From Primula veris (taxonomy: Eukaryota; Streptophyta; Magnoliopsida; Ericales; Primulaceae), in NCBI GenBank assembly GCA_963682055.1, contig OY821750.1:12774501-12838500 (forward strand): 64,000 bases of DNA. Direction: 5' to 3'. The notes beneath the pieces are model-generated. The model did not search any database. It was not told the origin of the DNA and was given only the letters and a program-made list of their open reading frames with translations. Below, piece by piece: positions 10,650 to 21,267 of this stretch. Made by a program: the position numbers and the translations under genes. The number at the start of each line of letters is the position of its first letter. Within the stretch, counting starts at the first letter, position 1.

Positions 10650-12420
10650 GTGCTCATTTAAGGGTTAATTAATAATTGGTACATGAAAAAAAAAACTATT
10701 TAATTATTGGTCACTTTATAAAATTTAATTAATAATTGATCAATTATTTGTAAAACTAATTAAGGATTGGTCCACCCACCTAATTACCCAATAAAAAAAA
10801 AACAGGAAAAACTAAAAAAAAAAAAACAAAAAAAAACGAAAATTCCAAAAAAAAACTGAAAAAGCTTTAATTAAGTGGGTTAAGTAATTAAATGGGTCCA
10901 CCCATCTAATTACCCATTTTTTTTGGAACCCGAAAAAATGGTAAAAATACCAAGAAAAATCAAAAAAACCAAAATCACAAAAAAAAAATTAAACAAAATT
11001 CAAAAAAACCAGCAACCCGAAAAAACCCAAAATTAGTAAAAAATTAAAAAAAAATCCAAAAAATCCAAAATCACAAAACAATGAAAAAACGTTAAAAAAA
11101 AGTCGGAAACCCGAAAAAAACTCAAAAAATGGTAAAAAATTAAAAAAAAAACCAAGAAAAATAAAAAATAACAAAAAATGAAAAAAAGTTCGAAAAAGTC
11201 GAAAAAAGCCACAAAGTCCAAACAATGTTAAAAACATTAAAATAACTTGCAATTATTTTCAAATGGCTCAAAATGACTTCAAATGTCTAAAAAATGACTG
11301 ATAATGTTTTTAAAATTATTCGAATTGTTTTTTAAAATGACTCAAATTGTTTTTAAAATTACCGAAAATGACTCATACTGTTTTTTAAATGATTTAAATA
11401 TAACTCAGACTGTTTTTAAAATTATATAAAATGACTCAGATTGTTTTTAAAATGAATTAAAATGACTCGGATTGTTTTTAAAATGACTCAGACTGTTTTT
11501 GAAATGACTCGAAATAACTCAGACTGTTTTTAAAATTACTCACATCGTTTCTTAATTACTCAGACTATTTTTAAAATAACTGAAAATGACTCAAACTGTT
11601 TTTAAAATGATTTAAAACGACTCAGTCCGTTTTTAAAATTATTCAGACTGTTTTTAAAATAATTTAAAATGACTGAGTCTGTTTTAAAAATGACTTAAAA
11701 TGACTCAGACTGTTTTTAAAAATGACCCAGACTATTTTTAAAATGACTTAAAACGACTCAGACTGTTTTTAAAATTACTCAAACTGCTTTTAAAATGATT
11801 TAAAATAACTCGGAATGTTTTTAAAATGACTTAAAACGACTCAGACTGTTTTTAAAATAACTTAAAATGAGTCCGATTGTTTTTAAAATGACTTAAAATG
11901 ACTCATATTTTTTAAAAAAATTATTCAGTCTGTTTTTAAAATAACTTAAAACAACTCAGACTGTTTTTAAATGACTTGAAACGAATCCGAAAATTTTTAA
12001 AATGAGTTAAAACGACTCGTACTGTTTTTAAAATTAGTTAAAACAACTCGGAATATTTTTAAAATGACTTAAAATGACTCAGACTATTTTTAAAATGACT
12101 CAAACTATTTTTAATATGAATTAAGTCGAGTTAGGCTGTTTTTTTTTTTTTTGAGTTTTTGGATTTTTATTGATTTTAGATTTTTTGGAATTTTTTTTTA
12201 ATTTTTTGGGATTTCTAAAAAAAAAATTCATGTTTTTTCGGGATTTTGCCTCTTTAAAGCTTTTTTTTTTTTCAGATTTTTTTTTTCATTTTTTCATTTC
12301 TCCATTTTTTTTTCTGGATTTTTTTTCATTTTTTTTCATTTTTGTTGGTTAGTTAGAGGAAATGAACCAATCATTAATTAGTTTCAGTTTCATGGATCAA
12401 TACTTAATTAATAAAGGTAA
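10650..12420. mobile_element. Fold-back-like element with an A-rich left arm, a T-rich right arm and a minisatellite core
   Basis: Sequence near the left end (about 10660-10710, TTAATTAATAATTGG.ACATGAA) is similar to the reverse complement of the right end (about 12365-12415). Inside these lie an A-rich arm (10790-11215) and a T-rich arm (12135-12345) enclosing a tandem array. No coding sequence is credible; the Phe-rich frames here are products of homopolymer runs. Exact ends and a target duplication were not found, so the superfamily is open. Confidence 0.55.
11232..12130. repeat. Minisatellite, core ATGACTCAGACTGTTTTTAAA
   Basis: About thirty degenerate copies of a roughly 20-40 bp unit combine TGACTCAGACTG, TTTTTAAAAT and, in the longer units, an extra ATGACTTAAAACG segment. 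Units differ by substitutions and by presence of the longer spacer. No fixed spacer length and no unique spacers, so it is not a CRISPR array. Confidence 0.85.
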
Positions 12421-12429
12421 CAATCCAAA

Positions 12430-15234
12430 ATTTACCCCTCATTTAAATTTAAAGGAAGTGAAATGGTAACCGATGCATATACTTTTTTTACCAATTATTT
12501 CAATGTATATGGAGAATAAGATGTTTTGCATACATTGATGCATATTCTCTCATATTCAACAACAGATACAGCTCGCACTACAACAAAATACCTCTTTCGA
12601 GAGAAAATAATGGAGACGGACAAAAAAATGTGGCCAAAGGTTAGTAAAGGCACAAAATGAAATTTAAAATTTATGTGCCTAAATGCAAACACATCTGTGC
12701 CCAAATGTGATTAATTAATAGTTAAAACAAATATATCGTCCCAAAACAGAAAAATCCCCAAACTCGATAGTGTACTGTCTAAAGGAAATGTGAGTTTTTT
12801 TCTCATACAAGTTCAGACTATGACTTCCTTTATAAGTTTTTCTTTATTTCTTTCTATCTAACCAACTAAATCTAACACGTTGATTTATTCTGGTGATAGT
12901 ACTGTATAAACGACCAAGTAAACACTTGACTGTTATGATTAGTAAATTGTCCTCATCATGGGTGTATCAACACAATCGCTGCATTCTAATACTTCTCATT
13001 CATTCAGTATACAGCTCCCGAGACACCGATGAATTTCAGTCACCTTTAGTTTACCTAAACTCACCAAACACATACAAGTGAAGGTAATTATGTGACAGAT
13101 ATTTTGTCTAATGTACTGGAATTTAAAATTTCTTTCAATAAACATTTGCGAGCGCATAATTAATGTATGTCAATTTTTGTAAAAGTAGCAGCCAAACAAG
13201 GCCATGTATGGAGTATGAAAAGAACATTGTTGTAGATGACCGACTTAGAGCTATGCACACTTGTTTGCATTAAATTTTTTAGCATGTGCTCATATTTCAA
13301 AAGATGTATTTGTGTCATTATTTCTTTTAAAATTGGGTTTGGTTTCTAGTTTGGAGTTTTCGTAGACTTTTGGATGGAATTAATGACATACACCATGTAT
13401 AGTGTGATCATTTCGATTGTAAAGGTTATGCAGTAGTTTCATTCAATCTAAAAGCTGCTACTAAGAGAATGTTTTAAATATGTCATATAACTATCCATAT
13501 TCTTCATTTGCTTAACATGTTTGCTGGTTAGATATAGTTTATAAATTAATGTATAATTACACTTCATAATTTGTTTAAGATTATGTTATCAATGCAGGAG
13601 AAATGTGAGAAAAACAACAAAATTGTGATAAGTTTCTAATCCCGCACACACCTGGATCAGAGTCATTTTGAAAGCTGCATAATGAACAGGTACATCAAAG
13701 TGCAATATAAACACCTAATTAAACCGGGGGTTCACCGATGGGTCCAAAAACATATTACTGGTTATACTTTTCCTTAATTTAACATTAAACTGCAAAATAA
13801 GTTAATGATAAGCTCTTTTTCCCCCCTTTTCCTTTTTTTGTTTTGTTTTTACTGTTCTGGGTCGTAAGCTCCTATTTACTTTAATATTTTGAGCTAGAAT
13901 TTCTCTCTAATTTGAGCTACTGTAGAGTTTTGTCATGTTAACAGACTACAAAATAAGTACCCTGAATGTAGACTAAAGGCTGTCAATACTTAATTGTATA
14001 ACTATCATATAAATATCTATTTCTTTTTGTCTAATGTATATTACTTTATCCAAGAGATGGTGTCAAAAAGAGGGGTAAACAAGTGAGAGTGATGAATGGT
14101 AAAACCATCTTCATCAAGTGGTGTAACGAAACAATCAAGCCAGTCTACTTCTTCAATATACATTCAAGTAATTAGTAGTTCCCAGGACCATGAAGGTAAT
14201 CTCATTTGGTTCATTTAACTCTTCAAACACAAATCCAGTTGTTGGGAAGTTTGTCATTGGCGTTTTCTTATTTAAACTTCTTTGAGTTAATGTTCACGAA
14301 TGTTGGTCCATCTACTAGTAAGTTTTTTGTTTTATTATTATGCTAGCAGTTCATACAAGCGGTTAATTTGTGCATGGTTTACCTGCACTCATAAGCTTTG
14401 CCTATGAAAATATTATGAAAAAGTTGCAGCTAAAACTACCAGAATATTGTGGAATAAGTACAAGTTTTAATTTAGGAACTTTTGTTTACAGGAACTTCAC
14501 CCGCTGAAGATGAAGAGAACTGACTACATATTAAAAATTGGTGAGTAATCTTCGCCACAAGTATATAACTTGAAAAGCTGTTGTTTGTTGTCAATTGTAG
14601 GCTTGTGAAAGTTTAATGGGGTCATTTCAAATTTGGGTTAGGCAAGGTTTTGGTAAAACTCTATTTTTTCTGCTTTTGTTTGTTATTAGTTGCAGTCTTA
14701 TACTAGCTTACCCTTGGGTGATTTTAGAATGGGTTAGCCAAGGTTTTGGTAAAACACTCTGTTTAAAAAATTCTCCGTTAAAATGCCTTGGCTGCTTTTA
14801 CTAGTGGAGGTAAAAAGACTTGTTACTTTTCTCTCAAAAGGTTAAACTCAAATCTTATGTTTTGTTCTCTTCAAAACACAAAAAGTTGAACAACTTTGGT
14901 TTTTTTTTTTTTCAAAATACATAAGCTTATAAGCAATAAGCATACCATTTTTTTTTCTAAATGATGAAAATGGGTATCGAACAATTTATGTCCATATCCT
15001 TATTAGGTGTTTTATTTAATCTCTTTCAAAAAGCTCTTCCGTTACAATCAGACACTTGGGTTCATGTCCTCGTTCTACTCTCATCTTTCATTTTTTCTGT
15101 ATAAATAGACAAATATTATCTAGGAGATAGATATTACGATGAGGCAGCAAGTAATTTCATTGTTACATACAACCATATGTGAAATTACACCCATTTCCGT
15201 TGTATGAATAAACTAACTTATGAACAAAAAAGCA
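12430..15234. other. Non-coding region, one CACTA-like terminus
   Basis: No convincing gene on either strand; short frames lack domains and codon structure. CACTACAACAAAATACC at 12576-12592 looks like a CACTA transposon end, but no matching right end was found downstream. A duplicated short phrase, AAGGTTTTGGTAAAAC, occurs at 14644 and 14742. Confidence 0.5.
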
Positions 15235-15360
15235 TTATAAACTTGTAATTTATAAGTTATCTTACAGATTTAATCACGTCACAGTCGCCACTGTTGGTTA
15301 TAAACTTGTAATTTATAAGTTATCTTATAGACTTAATCACATCACAGTCGCCACTGTTGG
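15235..15360. repeat. Tandem duplication, 2 x 63 bp
   Basis: The unit beginning TTATAAACTTGTAATTTATA and ending CGCCACTGTTGG is present at 15235-15297 and again at 15298-15360. Only a few substitutions separate the copies. Confidence 0.9.
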
Positions 15361-17806
15361 TCACTTCAATCTTGATCATTTTATCATCCTCTTATATTAA
15401 AGCATTTTTTTCTAAATGTTTAAAAGAAATTATGTCTGAAATGATGTAGGTGATGTCGATGTTGTCTGAAATTGTTACTTTTACAAAAAATGTTTGACAC
15501 CACACATGTACTTATTGTTTTGTTTTGATAACAGGAACTGAAAACAGATGGTCCAGCTTTAGCTTTAGTTGCTGGTCAAGTGTATATAGTTTCCTGGCTT
15601 ATTTTTTTAGTTACGATTGTTGAAAATAGATGGTCTGCACCGGTTGTTGAACATCTCAACTGTTGGGTACATCGTAAATAAACACAATAATTTCTACGGA
15701 AAAAAAAAGGACAAATAAACAAAAAATGGTTTTCTCAAATATATAAATATCAAATAAAAGATTTAACATAAAAAAATGTAAATGATACCGAAATGGACTA
15801 AAGTCCGAGACGAGTTAACTGCAAGCAATTTCCCTTAAACGATATTTGCACCGTCACATCTGTTTCTGGCTAAATGGGGCATTTCGTTTCCAAGGTACAA
15901 CGTCTATCACATGTGGTGCGGTACGCTCTCTCTATATGTATGCATATGTGAATGTGTGTGAATGTGGATATGCTATATATTTCTTTGTTTCATTTTTTCT
16001 TGTCTTGAAAATGATAATGCCACTATGTTTTTTATACCAAAAAACATGTTAAAAGTTACATGTTCTCAATGCCATTATGGAGGGATATTAAGGTTTGTAG
16101 GTTACAAAATAATTTGCATTCAAACCATTAAATTTTTTAAGAATTTTCAACAATCTCGCACATGAATGCAATCGACTGACAAGCAATATGCATCCTAAAT
16201 GTAATCGAGAGAACCATGAGAATTCACTGCATAAGGACATGTAGCGCGTGTCTTGAACCTGCCATAGCGAAATATCTTTCGGATATACTTGCCTTAGGTA
16301 GCGTAATGCTTTGAACCTTTATCGTTTTGTGTATAATAAAATAATACCCACACAGTGTCTTCTCTACACCACTTACTAGGCCTTTTAGTTGTTGTCCATA
16401 TTTGGTCCTAAACTGCCTTGGCAAATTCAACCAAGTGCTCTAGTGATTTAGCCCTTGATCATCATATAGTATCGACCATACACACTCGTTATAGGTGATT
16501 TCAAGTTAAATGTGTCATGACTCACCCCACTTGACCTTCGAGATACTTGATTCATTAAGAGCCTCATGCTCACGCTTAAAATAGTACATGTCTATCACTC
16601 TTTCATCATAGAAATGGGCTGAGAACTTATGTTCTCGAGTGATTTGTTCGGTAACCCGCACAGTTCAGTTTTCCTATTGAACCTGAGACTGAAATTTCTA
16701 GTACTTGTTGGGTAGTTTATGTAAAGGTTTCCAATTTATTGGGCTTCAACCCCATTTCCCTCGATGATGCTCCGACTCCTCCACGAGTCAAGCATTTTGT
16801 ATATGGATCCACATTATTATCCTTAAACCTTGCAAAATCTATAGATACTACAATTTTTGCTAGCAATTTCTCTTACGGATTTGTGTCTCCGACGAATATG
16901 TCATGACTTTGTCGGGACTTCCCATTATACAATTACTCTGATCCCATTCAATAACTGACTGACTTTATCAGTGCACGCTTATTGAGGAAACAAAGTTTGG
17001 CCACTTGGGAATACCTCCCAAAACTTGTCAGCCAATCTGCCTTTTTTCAGTGTCTACAACATTATGAATTCTGATTTCATAGTTGATCCACGTATGCATG
17101 TCTATTTTACAGACCTCCATGAGACTGCAACCTCTTTAAGTACAAACATATCCACTCGTGTACCTTGTACTGTTAAAGTTCGAGATACACTTGGTATCTA
17201 AATACCCTCCAAACATTTTGGACATATCGTATAATGCAGTTCATAATTGGCAGTATACCTCATGTATCTGAGAAGCCTCATTGGCCTACCTACTCGGTCT
17301 GCTCACTGAGTTGGCTATACCTGGTCTAGTATAGTTCTTGACGCACAAGAGAATACATATGATAAGTTAGGTGTTTGTTTTAGTCTATATAGTGACTTAA
17401 CAAGTTTTCCCACCTTCCCTTACTTTACATGGAACTACGACCCAATGAGTTGTTCCTAATTCTCTAGATCTCCATTTATAAAACACATGTTCTCATTAAT
17501 TAATGATGCATCTTTTCATAGACATTAGAGTATAGACATTAAAATTATAAAAACCGTCAGTTTACTTAAAATAATTGACTTTATTTCTCACGTGTCTATC
17601 AACCTCAATGTTGATGTCATCTTCCCATATACACATTATATGGATAACATTGATTATTTCAATGTCGTTGATTCACCTTCACTCATGAAGGTCAAAGGGA
17701 CAAAGGAAGTTTCATTACTTACCCTTTTACAAGATTCACTTTCCCCACTTTTCCAGCACTGTTTGAGTGTTCACTTGTCTTGGGTAGCGTAATGCTTTGA
17801 ACCCTC
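15361..17806. other. Decayed sequence left of the Copia array, no gene seen
   Basis: From about 16200 the base composition is less AT-rich and looks like old, mutated element DNA, but no domain can be read on either strand. A 21-bp sequence starting GGTAGCGTAATGCTTTG is repeated directly at 16297-16317 and 17783-17803; the second copy ends three bases before the Copia LTR. Confidence 0.45.
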
Positions 17807-18987
17807 TGTTGGTCCGTAGAAGTCTAAACCTTAGAGGGGGGGTGAATAAGGTTTTCGTACGTTTTTCGCGGAATTAAATCTATGGATATTTAACTAAGTT
17901 AAATAGTGGTTTTTATAAACTAAACTCTTTCGTTTCCAATTTAACGCTAAATAATCTAAACAAGCAATAAAGATGAGCGATAAATAAATGCGTAAAGTAA
18001 AAGTTAAGGGAAAGAAATAACGCAAGATTTATAGAGGTTCGGCAAAACGTGCCGACGTCCTCTCCTCGGTATTTTCACTACTGAGTATTTCACTAGAATC
18101 TCGTTCCAAAGGTTACAACCTAACGAGCTTAATCAGCCGATTAAGCTCCCCCTCACTTAATGAGTATCCCGAAAGAAAAAGCCTAGAACTTTTAAGCTAC
18201 ACTTGCTTGAAAAGCTTCTACCCAATCAATCGCTCACTAACGAGTTTATAAAGCACTCTTTTACAAGTTTGATTTGAATACAACACTCACTAACAAATAT
18301 TATCTCGATATTTATAAGATTACAATGAGAATATAATCGAGAATAATTTATGAATAATAAGTGAGAAGTTGGAAGTATAAGCTTGAAGAATTTCTTAGAA
18401 AGATTTGCTTAATTGTTGTGAATACTTGGATAATCTTCCTTGAAGGTTTTGGAGCTCTTTTGTAGGGTGAAAAGATGCAGCAATTAATTTCAGACCGTTG
18501 CAGTTTGTTGGCTGAATTGAATGCTGGTTAATGCAGTGGTTCGCCCCATTTTCAGGAATGGCTTAAAAGCTGGATTTTGAAATTTTACAGAAACGATCGG
18601 TCGTTTCTGTAAAACGATCGGTCGTCTTTCATCTTGGCTCACTGGAAGAAATCACACTTAAAACGATCGGTCGTTTTAAGCCTGCGATCGGTCGTTTTTG
18701 TGTTGAGCTCACTGGAAGAAAATTTCTCTGAAATGATCGATCGTTTAAGCAGTCGTTTTTGTTCTGGGCTTGTTTTCGGTTTTCTCGACAAACTTTGAAA
18801 TCCCGTAACTAGTTCGTTTCAAATCCGATTTAGGTTCCGCTTGAACCATTGGCTTTGTAATTACGCAATTTATCATTTTGAACCTTTAATACACTCGATA
18901 AAAGATTAGTACACAAAACGAGCTTTTATCATGTTTTACAATTTTTGTTATCATTAAAATAATCGAATTGAAGAACATCGTTCAACA
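17807..18987 (-). repeat. Copia 3' LTR (copy A)
   Basis: On the element strand it begins TGTTGAACGATG and ends GACCAACA, a TG...CA LTR with matching TGTTG/CAACA ends. It is preceded by a polypurine tract. It contains a cluster of CGATCGGTCG near-palindromes at 18593-18745 and, next to it, the module that is also found in the gypsy element. Confidence 0.95.
18593..18905. repeat. CGATCGGTCG cluster plus shared module in Copia LTR A
   Basis: Four exact CGATCGGTCG cores and a GATCGATCG variant, mostly set in AAAACGATCGGTCGTTTT contexts, lie between copies of CTCACTGGAAGAAA. They are followed at 18775-18905 by a sequence (TTTTCTCGACAAACTTTGAA..., TTCCGCTTGAAC, TTGGCTTTGTA, ATTTTGAACCTT) homologous to 55676-55806 in the gypsy element. 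The same block recurs in LTR B at about 25285-25597. Plus-strand order is given; the Copia element is transcribed from the minus strand. Confidence 0.9.
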
Positions 18988-19002
18988 ATCTCTCCCTTTT
19001 TG
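18988..19002 (-). other. Polypurine tract of the Copia element
   Basis: On the element strand AAAAAGGGAGAGAT stands directly before the TG of the 3' LTR, the expected place for the plus-strand primer. The same tract precedes LTR B at 25680-25694. The roughly 500 bp between it and the extra ORF hold a second purine tract (AAAGGGGGAGAAA, 19488-19501) and no gene. Confidence 0.85.
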
Positions 19003-19537
19003 ATGATGACAAAATATTGACTTCAACATACTATAAGCTCTTTTTGTTTAAACAAGTATAATCGAAATGTTTAGATGACGCTTTACTTGGATAAAAGTTT
19101 TTAGAGAAAAAGCAAGTAAATGTCATAACATCCGATTTTAAAACGACGTAAAAACAAGCTAAACAATTAGGGATTATGAAGATCTATATGCAAACGAAAA
19201 TTTGGCCATAGTTTTGCCTAAAAATGGTCAATCGCCACAAAAGAAAAACAATATATATAATCCAATCAACTAGCAAACTATGCGCACTAAATGCAATAAT
19301 ATCAAATAAGATCCAAACGCATAGTTAAAATCGCAATCACACAATGCCATATAAACAAGAGCAAATGTAAGAAGAAACGCATCATAATAATCAAGTAAAA
19401 CCGTTTCCTACTTATTACATCAAAAACAACTTGTTCAACTCAAAGGAAATAGAAATACAACGCAAAGAGAAAAACAATAGAGAGGTATTTCTCCCCCTTT
19501 GACATCATCAAAAGGAATAAAATAAACAACTATCCGC

Positions 19538-20878
19538 CTAGTCGCGGTGAGAAGTCGCATCATCCTCTTCTTCGTCGTCGTTGTCGTTTTGCCCGGCTAG
19601 GTGAGGAAAGAATTCATTGAACTCGGCCCGATGCTCGGTGCTTTCACGATCAAGTTGGTCGAGCTCTTCTTGACCCGGGTTCAAAAATCGAAACATTCGA
19701 CGAGTCGTCCGCCCAATGCGGTATTGGTTGATGTAGAGAGAATCGTAGAACTTGTCGGAGCGCGGGACACGCGAAGAAGATCCCTCCGGAGCTTTTCCTT
19801 TGCCTCGCCCGCGAGAGGGACGAGAGGAGGCCGGGATATCGGTGGGGGGAATGGAATCGGAGGAGATATCCAAATCCTCATGAGAAGCACGCGGTGTGGG
19901 ATTGGGACCGACATACTCTTCCTCTTCGGGGGAAAGAGGGGTATAGTCGGGGCCGGACACCCGCTTACCGGACCAAGTGATGGACTTGTCGGTATTATGG
20001 AACTTAATCGACATTTGGGAGAGGTAGGAAGTATCCCAAATATGTTTGTCCTTGTTTTTGACCAAAGTTCCACCGGGAACGAGATTTTGGTCTTTTAGGA
20101 TGGCCGAAATTAAGGCACCGTAAGGTAGCCCATTTTTGGATTTTGTCTTAAGCGAATCCATCTTAAAGAGAATGAGTGTCGCGAAGTCAAGTTTGACTCG
20201 GCGGTGGATACACCCAAGAAGAAAGATGTACTCATTAGTAACATCCGTAAAGTTGGAGGTGTGTGGGAGGACGATGTGAGAGAGAATGTGGTAGGCTAGT
20301 TTGTTACGGAATAGAAGGCCATGGGCTTTGCTAGAACGGTTGTTATGGGCGGGATGAAAAATTTCATCTTTAAGATCATTGAAGTTTTCGATCTCTAGAG
20401 TTTCACAAAGTTCCTTGCTAGACTCATGGATACCGCCGCTATCTAGGCGTAAGAGAGTTCGTAAACGGTCTATACCGTAAACGAATTGTTGTCCGTTAAA
20501 GGATGAACGCAAACGGAGTGCGTCATCGGAGTCCCTATCTAGAACTAGATGATAATAGAATTCATAGACATTCTCTTTGTAAAAGGGCTCTTTGAGAGTA
20601 AGAAGGGTATCAAGTTTGTAAAAGCTTAAGTCTATCATAAGAGCGGAAAACCGTTCACGAAAAAGAGGCATGTCTAGAGTGAAGTTGGTCAATATACCTC
20701 TTTGACCCATCTCGGGTGGATAGAGAGGAGGAAGAGGACCGGAAGAGGCACCGGGAGCGGTGGAGGAAGATCCGGTTCGGCGACCGCGAGGTATACGTGG
20801 GCGAGTGGACGGAGGCACGTAGTCGTCCTCGGGTTCATCAACAAGGTGGGGTTGCTTCGATTGCTTGGTGCGAACCAT
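19538..20878 (-). CDS. Extra ORF in the env-like position of the Copia element; putative plant transposon protein domain
   Basis: The frame is open from 21085 (515 codons), but I prefer the internal ATG at 20878 (446 codons). The N-terminal part of the longer reading translates low-complexity leader, while MVRTKQSKQ begins a normal-looking protein. Order: basic/proline linker (DEPEDDYVPPSTRPRIPRGRR), a globular core with FRERFSALMIDLSFYKLDT, VYEFYYHLVLD, LLFRNKLAYHILSHIVLP, VTNEYIFLLGCI and LPYGALISAIL, then a Ser/Pro-rich linker and an acidic tail (NDNDDEEEDD). The core order resembles the putative plant transposon protein domain often seen beside plant gag or env-like regions. There is no signal peptide or clear membrane anchor in the 446-residue form, so an envelope role is not supported. 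The twin copy at 26230 encodes the same protein. Function unknown. Confidence 0.8.
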   Translation of the reverse strand: MVRTKQSKQPHLVDEPEDDYVPPSTRPRIPRGRRTGSSSTAPGASSGPLPPLYPPEMGQRGILTNFTLDMPLFRERFSALMIDLSFYKLDTLLTLKEPFYKENVYEFYYHLVLDRDSDDALRLRSSFNGQQFVYGIDRLRTLLRLDSGGIHESSKELCETLEIENFNDLKDEIFHPAHNNRSSKAHGLLFRNKLAYHILSHIVLPHTSNFTDVTNEYIFLLGCIHRRVKLDFATLILFKMDSLKTKSKNGLPYGALISAILKDQNLVPGGTLVKNKDKHIWDTSYLSQMSIKFHNTDKSITWSGKRVSGPDYTPLSPEEEEYVGPNPTPRASHEDLDISSDSIPPTDIPASSRPSRGRGKGKAPEGSSSRVPRSDKFYDSLYINQYRIGRTTRRMFRFLNPGQEELDQLDRESTEHRAEFNEFFPHLAGQNDNDDEEEDDATSHRD

Positions 20879-21017
20879 ATTTGAGTGATTATGGATAAAA
20901 AATGGAAAATATGGGTGATTTTGGAGAGATTGGGCGAATTTTGAGAGAGAGTGAATTTGATTAGGGTTTAAAATGAAATGAATTAGGGTTTGAAAAATGA
21001 AATTAAAACTGAAAACC

Positions 21018-21175
21018 AGCAAAACGATCGGTCGTTTTGTGTTTCGATCGGTCGAAATATAACCAGATTCTTCCAGTGAGTCCACGTTAAAAACGATCGG
21101 TCGTTTTTAAGAAACGATCGGTCGACTGTATTAAAACGATCGGTCGTTTTTACAGACGATCGGTCGACTGTAACT
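21018..21175. repeat. Second CGATCGGTCG cluster, upstream of the extra ORF
   Basis: Six CGATCGGTCG cores occur between pol and the extra ORF, in its presumed leader, with a TTCCAGTGAG sequence. That is the reverse complement of the CTCACTGGAA phrase in the LTR cluster, so the two clusters are inverted relative to each other. Repeated in the second copy at about 27713-27865. Confidence 0.9.
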
Positions 21176-21267
21176 GGGGTACAGAACAGGAATTTTTTGC
21201 ACTAATCGACACTGATTTGGCATAGAAAAAAAATATAAATACTTAACTATATAAAAATATGTATATA

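Noticed and set aside
10989..11252. Phe-rich ORFs on the minus strand
   Set aside because: Translation of A-rich DNA; no domain, extreme composition.
11232..12130. CRISPR array
   Set aside because: Plant nuclear context, variable unit length, no constant repeat with unique spacers.
12576..12592. Complete CACTA MITE starting at 12576
   Set aside because: Only one end is visible; no inverted partner within several kilobases.
14616..14804. 62-residue plus-strand ORF with repeated GFGKTL
   Set aside because: The repeat is a short DNA duplication; no family or flanking exons support a gene.
19601..20098. 165-residue plus-strand ORF (and its twin at 26293)
   Set aside because: Antisense shadow of the Copia extra ORF; composition reflects the codon structure of the other strand.
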